A stretch of DNA of 60,000 bases from Symsagittifera roscoffensis (taxonomy: Eukaryota; Xenacoelomorpha; Acoela; Convolutidae). A model generated the notes under the pieces. That model ran no database searches. It saw only the letters and a list, made by a program, of their open reading frames with translations, and was not told the origin of the DNA. This document shows positions 28,688-40,202 of this stretch, piece after piece (position 1 is the stretch's first letter; the number at the start of each line of letters is the position of its first letter). Position numbers and translations under genes: made by a program. The stretch is from assembly GCF_963678635.1 (NCBI RefSeq), contig NC_087062.1, positions 86,839,845 to 86,899,844 of the forward strand. Direction: 5' to 3'.

Positions 28688-30913
28688 TATTTTCAAATAT
28701 AAGAGGTTGAAATCCATTTTTTTTTATCGAATAGTAAACTATTAGTTTCAAAATCTATTCTAGATTGCAAAAAGTAATTGGCAGAAGGCAAAATAAATGG
28801 TAGAACAACAGTACTTAACATCTTTCACATTGACCCAGGGGCGAAACGGAGCTTCGAATCACTTGCGATACAGGATGTATGACTTTGATTACCGGGAAAT
28901 GAAAAAAAAATAAAAGATGAAGAAAAAAAAATCTTTTTTTTTGTAACAAAAAAAATTGCAAAAAGGACTAAAAATTCCTGAAACAAAATTACCTGCACCA
29001 TTAAAAACTTTACAAAGAGCTTTCAAAAAGCTAAAAACAAACCAAACCTTTATGCGGGACCTAAGCCGACAAAACTAGCAGACACGAAAGTGTAGAACAT
29101 TCAAAAATTTTCAGTTTCGATAAAGAAACAGGTGCCGACATAAATTGAACTTCTGTGATTTGTCTCTCAGGCATGGGTGTTACCACCGCAATAATGCCAC
29201 TAGTTGTTATAACCCAAAAAAAGTATATTCCGGTTTGACAACGCTTGCTATCGCAATCGTAATAAACAATATCTTGAATTAATGCCTTACTTTTCTAACA
29301 TCACTTTTGCAGTAAAGATATGATCAAACTTGCCTTACGCATACAATGACATTGTTTACAATGATTACTGAATTTCAGTTTTCCCCAGACATGTTTCGAT
29401 TCAGACCATGCAACTAGTCTCCAATCGTTTTTTTTTTTTTCAGTTTTTTCGCAATGAAAATTATTTCATTTTTTTGAAATCCGAATCTCGACTAAATGGG
29501 CTTTGAAATGAGACGACATATGACTCTTTATAAGCTTTCTTTGAGGTAGATAAGACCGAGAAGAAAAAATCACACATTAAGCCATAATTATTTGGCTTGA
29601 AAAAATTAAGTAAGAGTAAGTTTAAGTTGAATATGAAACTAACTATTACACTGAGGCAAAGCTTCGCTTCGTAAACACTAGCGAAAACACGACAAAAAAC
29701 ATTTCTATAAATTGCAATAAAAAAAACGTAGAAATAAGCCTCGAATTAGTACAAACTCGGCTACATCTCGGATTAGATCTCCGACCTAGAGTTTTTGAGT
29801 CTCACACGCTAACCACTCAGTCACGCACGCAGAATACATCACAAACACTAGCCAAAAATCAATCAGAGAACAAATTCTATGAAATTTCTACTAATGCTAG
29901 ATCGTGATTATAGCAAAGGAGCCACCAAATAAGTGAAAAAGAAGGTTCGTACTAATACACTACGCTGATTGCTAGTGTCATAAGCCTATTACAAAGCATC
30001 TCGCCCGCTTCAATTACTCAAAATTAGACAAAGGTTTAAAAAAAACGGTTTTTCTTGACACCGGGAAATCTTAGTGAAAATTTCCATGTTTAGTTCGAAA
30101 ACTCAATTCGTTTATTAACACTTGAAAACCACACCCTATTCCATAATTAATTCCCTTTTTGTAAAATGGTCAGAATCATTAAGTGCCATTAACAGCAATT
30201 TGTTTTTAACACCGTTACATTTCCTCGCGCAGCGGTTAGGAATAATTTACCTACTAATACAGCTGAAATTACATTAATCGTAGTATACATAATCGAAATG
30301 ATGGACTCCCTATCTAACCTTAAGAAGTTCAACTTTGCCAAAGAAGGCAAATAAATTAACTATGAACGAATCTAAGTATCATACTCATTACTTCGGAACT
30401 ATTAAAAGATTACGAACTTTTCATGACAAATATTTTGAAATTTAAGCTTAAATGCTCAGATGAAATTGAAAACACTTTTCGTTAGAATTCATTTCTCAAA
30501 ACCATATGAACCAAAACTACACAAGTCAATATAATAAACAATTAAAGCAAAAACACTGAGGAAACACTGAAGTTGCACCTTGATAATCAAGAGCAAAAAT
30601 AAATAAAAATCATTCAAACATAATTTATACTTGATTACATTAACTCTCTGAAATTCGAGGGCCAAAACGACTGATAATTGAAGAAGCCCCCATCCAGTTC
30701 TAGTTTAGCTTTGCTCGTAGCAGATTTAACATTGAGGCTAACATACATATCCGACGGTTCACCCGATTACCTACTTTTCTCTATTTTTATTTTTCCAAAA
30801 AAAAAACAGTTTGATTTTGTAAGTGATGGTGGAACAATCGGATATGCATTTGTTCACAGTGCGCACTTATTAAACTGCGTGTGAATGAATTGCTGACATG
30901 AAATGGTCGACTG
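28688..30913. other. Intergenic DNA between the unknown gene and SEC11, repeats only
   Basis: No gene supported. 28838-28880 is a fragment of the repeat family seen at 37308 and 44597 (GCGAAACGGAGCTTCG, then a TTGCGATACA-type motif). A SINE occupies about 29650-29985. The rest is A/T-rich and unremarkable. Confidence 0.5.
29650..29985 (-). mobile_element. tRNA-derived SINE, copy 1
   Basis: The minus strand at 29830-29761 reads as a tRNA-like head with an A box (TGACTGAGTGGTTAGCG) and a B box-like GGTCGGAGATC. This is followed by a body containing the complement of AAATAAGCCTCGAATTAG and ending near GCTTCGCTTCG. Copies 2 (36130-36310) and 3 (55552-55910) share this order, so this is a SINE family, not a functional tRNA gene. 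Confidence 0.75.
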
Positions 30914-33008
30914 CTATTCACGGTGTAGGAGTACGAAGAGACCTAGCAATGTGAGCACACAGTACTTCAGCTGGGGGTAGTCATTCATGAGGATTGTGAA
31001 TATTCCCACGTAGGGCACAAACCCACGTGCTCTGCCTAAAACGTCTTTCCTAAACACAAAACATTGTCTTTCCTGGAGTTATTTTTTAAGTTAGCCCCCG
31101 GCTTAGCTTCCACCATTCAACCTTGGGCCTTTTTTCCGTTGGGGAGAAAGATGTCATCCATTTTGCCGCAGCCGGTCCCACCTTGAGGAGGTGGATGACA
31201 CTGGAACCCCTCCGTGGAGTTATTGCCACTATCAATAAATCATAGCAATATTTTGGAAACACAGAGATCATAGGAACAATCCGCAGTTTGTGTGGCACCA
31301 ATTTGTGTGGAGCCTAACCTACCACAGTTTGTGCGGTATTTCAATTTATATAAACTTGTTTTGAATCAAGTAATTTTGGACCCAGTTTTGAATGAAAAAT
31401 TGAAATCCTCACGCCTTTTTCAACCAATCAGAATTGAGTAATATCAAATTTGTCTGCTGATTGACGCGTATGAAATGAGGGATGTGTGCTTGCAGACTGT
31501 ACATCGTTATTCACAATAGCAATCATACTCGCAGTAGAAGACGAGGATAATTATTTGAAAGTAATCAAAACAGCTGTTCGACCCTAAATTTAATATCTAA
31601 AAAATCATTTCAGCGAAAACTCCTCACTGGCCATTCTGGTTTGTCTTCTCTTTTTGAACTGAAATGGTGAGTCACTTTGGAATCGGGGGTTTACATAAGC
31701 GAAATACCGTACGCCACAACACATGGACCACCAAAAACCGAAGTGAGTGGTAAAAGGTTAAAGCGATTTCAGTCATGACTCAGTCTACATATGAAAACTC
31801 CAAAACTACGTGTCAATTTCATTTCGACTAATATTCAAGTGCAAGATTGATCGCCTGCTGCAAAATGGATCTTCAAATGAAAGCTTGGACCAAAGCTAAA
31901 AAAATGAAACCTCGAAAAAATTAATCATTAGATCAGGTCAACTGCAGCAATACAGTATTTTCTTTCATATTTATTTCTTTAATACAGTAATTAACTTTCC
32001 GATACTGTATTTCTTTCAAAAAAAACATTGTTTTTTTAACTTTTCCGAAAATTCCAGTAAAAAATTACCCGAGAAACATTATTCGCTAAAATCATATTTG
32101 AATAAATGGCTATTTCTGCGTATATAAATAATCTCTCGGATGAACACCTACTTCTGAGTCATGTAAATAGTGAATAGATTTACTTTTCTAGCCATAGCTG
32201 GCCTTCTGCGTAGAGGCCTCTGTCGTCGACTTTGTTGTTGTCTCCCTTGGTAAGGAACTTGACGTAACCAGTGTTGTTTTCGTGTACCTTGATCACTCGG
32301 TGAACTATCGGAATGTCACGGTTTTCGATGCGGAACACTGAAAAAAAAGATACAATATGAATCTGACAGATGTTCTTAACTTTTCATTTTAGTTGCCTTT
32401 GGGTTGCTGGAAGTCAATATTATATCATCTGCGATACAAGAATAAAAACATTTGTCCATTTCCACTCGTTGTTGGATAACCAGACTCACATACGCTCTAA
32501 TGAAATTAATCCTGCAGCAATGAATGCAATTTAATAAAGCGGATATAGCTAACTCTAATGGAATTTCGCATCGCCAAATAGAAACACTAATGCGTACCAA
32601 AACAAACCTTGATCACAGAAAATTGCGATTGTTCAGAAAAAGTGAACTGATTTTTATACCACACGAGTTTCAGGCTTAATCTGTAAAAAGCAATGCAATA
32701 ATCGAAAAAAAATCTTAAAAATAACCTGTGATGTCTCCAACTCTAATAGGCGAATCCTCGTAATGCGTGAGGAACAGCAGGTCACCCCTGTGAAATGCTG
32801 GCTCCATGGATCCACTAAGGACCACTACAATAGGCGACTCACTGCCCGTCAGCACCATGAGTCCCTTCCACATCATGAGAGCGGAGGAGACTACCATGGC
32901 GAAGTTGAGCACCTGGTACAACCCCTGGCGCCAGTTGAGTCGCCGGATGTCGTCGAAACAACTCAAGCCAAGCAGAGATGACAACATGCTTGACAACACT
33001 TCACACAC
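30914..33008 (-). CDS. SEC11: Signal peptidase complex catalytic subunit SEC11
   Basis: Three exons, 33008-32726, 32337-32184 and 31049-30914, with GT-AG junctions and compatible phases, encode 190 aa, close to the usual 180 of SEC11A/C. This ER-membrane serine protease removes signal peptides during translocation. A transmembrane helix lies near residues 33-53. The catalytic Ser67 is in LSGSMEP, His107 in IPIVHRV, and the acidic residues are in KGDNN and VDDRGLY (about 127-133). The C-terminus has the conserved [10 protein letters not shown] and LMNDYP segments and ends HRE before TAG. An AATAAA (complement at 30786-30791) follows the stop. An alternative start at Met8 would fit the family length better. 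Confidence 0.96.
31085..31310. other. GC-rich, hairpin-forming segment in SEC11 intron 2
   Basis: Clearly GC-richer than the flanking intron. TGTCATCCAT pairs with GTGGATGACA about 28 bases on, enclosing CCACCTTGAGGAGGTGG, itself a hairpin. A CAGTTTGTG repeat follows. It might be a repeat or a structured RNA; I cannot name it. Confidence 0.35.
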
Positions 33009-36000
33009 ACTTCTGAAAGCAAAAAACTTTGAAACGAATCAAAAAAGGAACGATTTTCATTCCTAATTACGAACTTCGTGAGTTATATCCCTTAAGTAAG
33101 AAAAATACAAAGACATACAAAGACATCATTGCAACTTAATACGGGATGCTATCAAAACAACGAAATAGATCTTTTAAATAATAAAATTCAACCTGTCGCA
33201 CCCAATATGTCTGGGTAAGTTTCGCCAAAACACTTGTTGCCCTGTCAAATTACCTCAAATACCGCTGAGGATTCAAAAAAACTTTTGTCGCTTTATTTGT
33301 GATAAAAACCATGATGGATAGAGAAGACCCTGTTGAGCACATAGGCGGATCGAAGCTTAGCGTAATTTGCTGTACTAACCAATCGAAGGTTCTCCCAGAA
33401 GTCAATCCATGAGACGGAATCGATTTTTACACAAGCGAACAAGGAGGTACATCGCTTGTGTAAAACCACATATAAACATGAATACAAAAAACCAACTAAT
33501 AAAAAGCTGAGCAGATTCCATTTTCGTGAAATTCTCATTCGACAAAACGCAACTACGCAAAAAGCCATTGTAAAACTTTCTTCCAAAAACTTTGTAATTA
33601 GATCGAAAAAAAAACAAATCACACGAAACTTATCATTCAGCAACTGGTTTAGAGTTGAGAAGCCGCATACAAAAACACCTCATGAACTTTTTCAGGATCG
33701 AGACGGTTTCGTGTATTCGAATGTACAACATTGATGAGAAACCTACCTCTATTATAGCCGAAGAAGTGTCTTGTCTTTTTCCTTCCGAGTTTTTCAGATA
33801 AAAATGCGACAAGAGTCTGCACTCTTACAAAATTTGGGTTTCTCTACCAATTTTTTGGGTTTCTCTGCCGATTTAAGAAATATTTGCATCTAAGACTTCG
33901 GGGCGATTTTCAAGAATCCCTGAATCGAAAGAAAGCCCCGTGTCTTTTTGTTCCGACCATTTGAAAAATGGAGAGGAACTTTATATTCGGGTGTGTTTTA
34001 GTTTTTTTTCGTTTTCCATGCAAAATCAGGTAGCACAAAAAATCATCGGACTGGGTTGAGTCATATTAAAGCCCCTTTCACTCGTGATTCGAACATTAAA
34101 CTTTTTTCAAAAAATTTTCCCAGTGTCGAGTAAAACCGGTTTGAAGTTTTTGATTTTTCGTCTTAATTCGAGCGGATAAAGCAAGCGAGCAGGCTTACAA
34201 CAGCCGAATTATGCCCTTTTAAGGCCTTAAAACTTAAATTTAAGCTATGAAAACTAGTTTTTGGAGTTTTTTAGCTTCATTTTTCAAATTTTTTAAAGTT
34301 TTTCTAGTAATTTTTCTACAAATTTTTTTGTCCAATTAGCCTATATTCCTATGACTGTCTAATATGCCTTAATTATATTTTTACGTCAGGTCCTTTTATC
34401 ACACCAAGCAGAAAAAAGCGTTGGAAAAAAGCTATTTGCGCCATAGTTCTTTCCAACTTCGTTAAATTGGAAGGAGTAGCAGGTGGAGTAGAGAGCCAAT
34501 AAAGGATCAACAGAAGATTTGAATGTATAAACGCCTTTTCCTATACTCTACCTGTTTACTCTCTAAATTCCATTTTTTCTTTAAAAAAAGTGACACAGGA
34601 CTTTCTCCTTCCAAATACTCTGTCACTCTCTTATTTCATGCTTTTATTCTGTCACTCTCAAATTACAAAACCCATTTTCCAGTTAGTATCCAAAACAGGA
34701 AACAACCACTCTACTAACATCATCCCAAAATAATTAAAATGACCTTGGATTAATGCCTTCGTCAAATTCTGTATCAACACAAAAATTAAACAATTTAAAG
34801 CAAATAAAGAAGCTCTGCTTGAAAAGCTCTCGCGGGATCCACCTGGGGTCAAAATAGGGAATCTCTGTTAAGCACGCATATTAAGTATTGATCCGACCAG
34901 TCTTGGACTTTAAAAGCGCCTTTTCCCTGTACTCTACCTGTTTACCCTCTAAATTCCTTTTTTCCAACAAATTGACCCAGGACTTCAGAGGGTATTATAT
35001 CATTGTGGGAACCAAAAATTCTATAGTGAAGGCCATTTGCTATTCTATCCAAAAACTACAGAAAGTGCAAACTGAAGACTTCCCACAGTCACGGGATGCG
35101 CCAAAATTAATTACACAGCTCACCTCTCTGATTGTCAACTACTGCCACTATCCCCCGCATTCATCTCCTCTCCTCTCCTCCTAGTACTACAAAAACCAGC
35201 CAGACCAAAGAAAGCAAAAGCCACCAGACCAATCAAGCCCATAAATCAAACCGAGCAATGCTGAAGACTTTCCACAGTCACGGGATGCGCCAAATAATCT
35301 TATCTATCGACTTGAGTATAGAAGACTCAAGCACACAGAAACCTCTCCATAAAGTAACCAATACGTAAGCTGTGTAAGTACATCAGATAGGTCCCATCCA
35401 ACAAATTTAATGAGATTCTTCTCTCAAACCCATAGCCGAAGTCAAACTCAGCCGCAAGGCCCGCTGCAACCTAGTATGAGCCCGCTACGGTTACTTCCCA
35501 TAGAGAAATCTAAGCAGACTTGACCCAACTGCTGTAAAAGAAGTGATTCAACTCCACTATGGCAGTATTATCCTGCTGTGTCGCTAAAACCACCACCCTA
35601 CTATTTTTCCATATGGTCTACCACCCCCTTCCCTGTCGAAGCAAACAACTTCCTAACGAGTGAAGACCATTTCTGGCAAATCAGTTGAGTTCACTCCTGG
35701 CGGTCAGTGTCGACTCAAAACTGGCTCATCTCGCCTATGAAAAAGTTTCACGTCTCAATGATGTGTTCTACAGATGAAGAAACATTTTTTTTCGCTACCA
35801 TAGTTTTGCTCGGCAAACAACACCCCATTTGACCGCATGAGCTTTCACTAAAACAGGGGACGAAACCAGAATAGCAGGAGAAATCAGTGAATAGAATAAC
35901 GGGCCGTCAGTGTGGGTACTGTTTAAGAAAAAACAAACAATTTTCGCAATAAATGCTGAAAACTATCAAAAACCAAGACAATATTGGTTCATTTTGTACT

Positions 36001-36129
36001 TAACTATATATACAAACCATTCAAGACTTTTATCTTCGTGGCAGAAGCGCTGCTCCAGGCAAAACAACATCAACAAGGAGACACGAGAACCCATTTGGAT
36101 TTACATAAAACCTATATTTTCCAAGGTTA
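33009..36129. other. Repeat-rich intergenic DNA
   Basis: No gene supported. 33949-34460 is the reverse-oriented copy of the 27805-28298 repeat. Bases about 34523-34610 and 34895-34985 are diverged direct copies (shared CTCTACCTGTTTAC and CTCTAAATTCC motifs). 35068-35100 and 35263-35295 share ACAGTCACGGGATGCGCCAA. 33190-33230 repeats a motif also found at 19509. Open frames here lack coding character. Confidence 0.5.
33949..34460 (-). mobile_element. Second copy of the 490-bp TIR repeat, reverse orientation
   Basis: Begins TGTTCCGACCAT and runs as a diverged reverse complement of 27805-28298. The right end is too diverged to place exactly. A further partial copy is at about 22905-23170. Confidence 0.5.
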
Positions 36130-36310
36130 AGAAAACAGTTCGAGAAACTAGCGAGAACACAAAACAGCAGCTCTATGAACTAAAAAAAATAGAAATAAGC
36201 CTCGAATTAGTAAACCTTTGTTACGTATAGGCTTCAAACCTGCGACTTCGATAAGTGGAGTCTCACAACCTGCCCTCTCGGCAACGAACGCCTAACAACC
36301 GGCAAGCAAT
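36130..36310 (-). mobile_element. tRNA-derived SINE, copy 2
   Basis: Minus strand: A box-like GTTGCCGAGAGGGC and B box-like GGTTTGAAGCC with the spacing of a Leu/Ser-type tRNA, then a body sharing AAATAAGCCTCGAATTAG and CTAGCGAGAACAC (as complements) with copies 1 and 3. Confidence 0.7.
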
Positions 36311-37307
36311 AGTCACAAATAAAGCAGCTACATATGCTAACAAATCGCCAATGCTATGCAGCAAAAGTGGCATCAAATAGAAATAGACTCAACTTTGCAA
36401 GTAATAAATTGGAATAAAAACAAACTAAAGGCATCCAAACTAAATTCGCAAGTAAAAATTGGAAAGAATAAAGCCAAATTATATATAAATTATGCATTTC
36501 AAAAAATTGCGAGATATATTGAATTAGAAAATTTCTGAAGTCGAGTTTTTGTTATTGTTATACTGATTTGATGAATTAAAAATGTATCAACTATGACAAC
36601 TTATCACAATTCGAATGTCAATGCACATGCTATCAAAAAGCCGTCAAGGTACCCCAAACGTGGCACCGATATTTGCCACTTAGTTTAGAAAAAGATAATA
36701 GTCGTAGTAAAACACTTTAAGTTCGCTAGTGTAAAAAGGGAAAAGGAAAATACCCGACAGCAAGGCCCTTGCTAGTCGCAAGAAAAATAATAATTTTGTA
36801 TCGATAACTGTGGTTAGACCGATGAGCCATAAATTGAAAAAAATCAGGCAAATGTACCAAGCCATAAGTTAAATATGACCTGTTCACACAATTCTCATCT
36901 TTTGTGAAACAACAAAACACACTCAGATAATTTATAATAGAAGAAACGCGTCATTTGTTTCTTAATTCAAAGATTTTTGAATGATTTAATCTAAATCCGA
37001 GCATAACCGTAAACAATCTAAGCAATCACAAACTCTTTTCTAGAGAAAATTGAAGCAGATTAAATAAATAAAAGGCTCCGTTAACACGAATTTCTGTAAA
37101 CCAACTTTTCAATTTGAAATAAGAATAAGATGAAATCCAAAATCTCAGTGAAAACAAATCGAGATCAAAAAACTAAACCTTCATGTCCTAAAATCCGTGG
37201 CACTATAGCCAACACAAATCCCGCGAATCTCAACTGAGAAAAAAGTTGTTAAAAAATTATATTCCACACCATGCTGAAATCAGCAAACAGCGGAAAAACT
37301 TAAACGC

Positions 37308-38640
37308 AGAGGCGAAGCGGAGCTTCGCACCACATGCGATAAAATACAAACATTAAAAAAATCAAAAAAAAAATTGTTGAAAAAACTAGAAGACTCCCAA
37401 AATCGAATTTCTCGATTGAACGCAACCTGAGAATTGGTACGGTAGTATTCGCGTAAAATCAAAAATTTTTCAAAAAATTGTAAGTTTTTACACTTTGACT
37501 TGTTTGAAAGCCATAACTTTTTTTCTTAAACAAACTGGGCACGGCGAAAAGTTATTTTTACTTGAATAAATTATTTTTTCTTAAACAAAACGGAGAAAAA
37601 TCCAAAAAACGGTCAACATCTTAAAAATTTTATTTCCGAAACCATATTTATTTGTGTAAGAAACGGAGCAAAGCAGCTCATGCAGAAGGAATTCAAGCAA
37701 CCTATAATTTCGATTCAACCCGATATGTCAGATTTGGGAGAGTAGTTTTCAATAAAAACAAAAAAAATCTCAAAAAAATACGGTCAAAAAATCAAAACCC
37801 CGGGGCCATAAATTTCGGTGTCGGAAAAAAAGGGCGTGGACGCATAACCAAATAAGCTTCCCCCAACCCCTTGTTTGAGTTGAACTCAAAATCTCAGATA
37901 TGACAGAGAAGTTTTTGAGAATGTGCCCGTTAACTCTCAGTGCCCGTTAACTCTCTTGAATCCACAATATCAGATTTGAGATATTAGTTTTCGAGAGAAG
38001 TCAAAAAGAATTACAAAACCGTCAAAAATAATTCGAGGGCCATTACTTTTTGTGAAGAAAAAAATTGGGCGATGCCGCTTATGCAGGGGAGCTTTTCAAA
38101 CATTTAAACCAAAAACTCAGATTTGAGAGGGGTAGTTATTGAAAAAAAAAATCAAAACTCTGGGTCAAATAATCTCCCACACTTTTTCGAAGGCGGTAAA
38201 TAGAGATGTCTAGAAGAAAAAGACTCTATGGAAGTATTCACGCACACAGGGAAGTCGGCGGTGTTTCAACTTGGACCTTTTTTTTAATGAAACTCAGAAG
38301 AAGTGTGTGAGAAAAAAATTTGCAAAAGAAAAAAATTGCATCAAAACGATTAATAAACATACAACCAACTTGAAAAGTGCGGATGGAAGTGTTAAAATTG
38401 TGTATCCCTCGAAACGACCCAAAATTAGGCCAATAGGTGTATGAAAAATAAGCCGAATTAATTTGGTAAGTAAAATTACGTATTGTAGGAGTAAATCAAA
38501 CAATAAAAGCCACATAAAAGAAAAATTCGCGATCAAAAAAACGATTACAAGATATGACAACTAAGCCGACAGCAAATAAGCAGAAAAGCGTAAGAAAAGT
38601 TGTTTAAGGAAAAACAGTTTTCCCCGATTACTAAGCTTTC
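37308..38640 (+). mobile_element. Long non-coding repeat with internal degenerate tandem units, copy 1
   Basis: Starts with a hairpin (GCGAAGC-GGA-GCTTCGC). It then runs through diverged units of roughly 130-150 bases, each with a GGGCCATAA-type segment, a CAAACTGGGC-type segment, a TTCGATT(C/G)AACCC-type segment and a CAGATTTGAGAGGGTAG-type segment. It ends soon after ACAACCAACTTGAAAAGTGC (38361-38380) and CTAAGCCGAC. No coding frame. A second copy is at 44597-46265. Confidence 0.6.
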
Positions 38641-38711
38641 GCAAGTGACAAGAAAAACTATTTCGAAGACCTATATTTCAGTTCAGACACTAATATCAAA
38701 CAAGACTGCTC

Positions 38712-38882
38712 GTATTAAGGCGAAATAACTTTTCAAATTTAAGCTCAGAACAACAAAAGCTTTTGAATAATAGAAAAAAATTCTGTCAGAAATGGCTAGT
38801 TAAGAAGTCGAATTTTGTCTGAAGAAAAAAAAACCACCCCGAGCACAAATATTCCGTTACTTTCGTATCGAAAGTCGGAACA
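38712..38882 (+). mobile_element. MITE fragment (right half)
   Basis: Shares TTTTCAAATTTAAGCTCA, GCACAAATATTCCGTTACTT and the end AGTCGGAACA with the copies at 17030 and 18200. The left end is missing or replaced. Confidence 0.6.
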
Positions 38883-38945
38883 ACATGTAGAAACCGAATG
38901 ATTTTAGATCTAACAAGACTGCTCGTATCAGGGCGAAGCCCTGGA

Positions 38946-39286
38946 TGTTCCGACTGCCTTTTGAGGTTTCATGAGCAGTAATAACAAAAAAAATTAAATA
39001 TAATAAACAAAATGAAATTTTTTTTTCAAAACTGAAAATTTTTATGAATATATGGCGTGTTGGGGGATGATTTTCATAAAAATTTTCAGTTTTGAAAAAA
39101 AAATTTCATTTTGTTTATTATATTTAATTTTTTTTGTTATTACTGCTCATGAAACCTCAAAAGGCATTTTGAATGATAAAAAAAGTTTGGTCAAAAATTG
39201 CTAGTTAAAAAGTCGAAATTTGTCTGAAGAAAAAAACCCACCCCGAGCACAAATATTCCGTTACTTTCGTATCGAAAGTCGGAACA
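38946..39286 (+). mobile_element. MITE with TGTTCCGACT inverted ends and internal palindrome
   Basis: A 341-bp element with 10-bp perfect inverted ends (TGTTCCGACT at 38946, AGTCGGAACA ending 39286). The left half is the perfect inverted repeat 38955-39166. The right half matches the other MITE copies. It is preceded by CAGGGCGAAGCCCTG, a hairpin also found before the copy at 17642, where the first base after CAG differs. Confidence 0.6.
38955..39166. repeat. Perfect 93-bp inverted repeat with 26-bp spacer
   Basis: Bases 38955-39047 are the exact reverse complement of 39074-39166; I compared the arms base by base, including the homopolymer runs of 8 and 9. The spacer 39048-39073 ends in GGGGGATGATTT. 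A single-arm version of the same sequence occurs at about 17650-17770, so the palindrome arose by inverted duplication within this MITE copy. Confidence 0.92.
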
Positions 39287-39301
39287 ATAAGTTCATTTTA
39301 A

Positions 39302-39565
39302 GTGATGGCAGTATTAAGAACGGTATTTGAACAATTGAAGGAGCAGCGGCAACAGCAACAGCAACTTGATATCACATCCTTTTTATTGACCTTATCAAGA
39401 AAATTCAGAGAACAAAATTTATTTTTTTCCAAGAAGTGGGCAGCTCAGAGCCCAAAACATTTCTCAACTTCAGTTGAATTTTTACACTTGCGACCAACAT
39501 TTACAAATGTCCACAGCAACGTTGTTCGTGCACAGCAGAACTCGGAACCGTCAATAAATAGCTAA
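39302..39565 (+). CDS. Doubtful 87-aa ORF with Gln run
   Basis: An 87-aa frame starting 16 bases after the MITE, with a short Gln-rich run near residue 17 and no recognisable domain. No splice context or neighbours support it, so it may be chance. Kept only because its codon composition is less A/T-biased than its surroundings. Confidence 0.2.
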   Translation: MMAVLRTVFEQLKEQRQQQQQLDITSFLLTLSRKFREQNLFFSKKWAAQSPKHFSTSVEFLHLRPTFTNVHSNVVRAQQNSEPSINS

Positions 39566-40202
39566 TTTAATTAAGCAACTAAAATTTACATATATACTGA
39601 TACTTTTGGGTCATAATAGCAATATCTAATATACGGCTACTAAATAGCACTAGTTAATTGGACATTTGGTATTTATATTGCAACTTTTACTTCAACTGGC
39701 AATTCGTATTGCGAATTCTGAATTCAATTCAGAAATTAAGACAGGGCCAAACAGTTCTTTCCCTTGGCTGAAATTACTCTTTGACTGCTATTCCAAGTCA
39801 TGCAATTTATAATTTGTCATTGACAAAAAATATACAGCTTGAAAAAAAATTTTGTTTGCCCCTGTTGTGTTTCTAATCACCACTAGTGGCAGATTATGCG
39901 AGAGATAAATAATTGAGATCAACAAAAGATATGATGAGCGCAAAATGAGTGAAACAGTAAAATAATAAATACTTAACCGCCATTCAGGTAAACCATTTAA
40001 AAGGTTTTTCTAAACATAGTTTGTACAGTAGTAAAAGTGAACAAAATTTTTCGAGAAAACTTCTCGTAAGTTTAAGAATAAATAAAAGTAACGCGCGTTG
40101 GCAAGAATTATACCTTCTAACAAACAGTGAAATAAGGCTATCTCATATGCCAAAAGGAGAGAAACAATCTTAATGGCTTTTGAATTTTTCGATGGGCCTT
40201 TC

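Noticed and set aside
29761-29830. Functional tRNA gene on the minus strand
   Set aside because: A and B boxes are present but the acceptor stem does not pair, and the sequence is shared with two other copies carrying a common body, so it is a SINE.
30678-30884. 68-aa plus-strand ORF near the SEC11 3' end
   Set aside because: It lies antisense to the SEC11 3' UTR region, has no domain, and covers the polyadenylation signal.
37308-38640. CRISPR-like or satellite array
   Set aside because: Units are strongly diverged and of unequal length with no constant repeat/spacer pattern; a second dispersed copy shows a transposable repeat.
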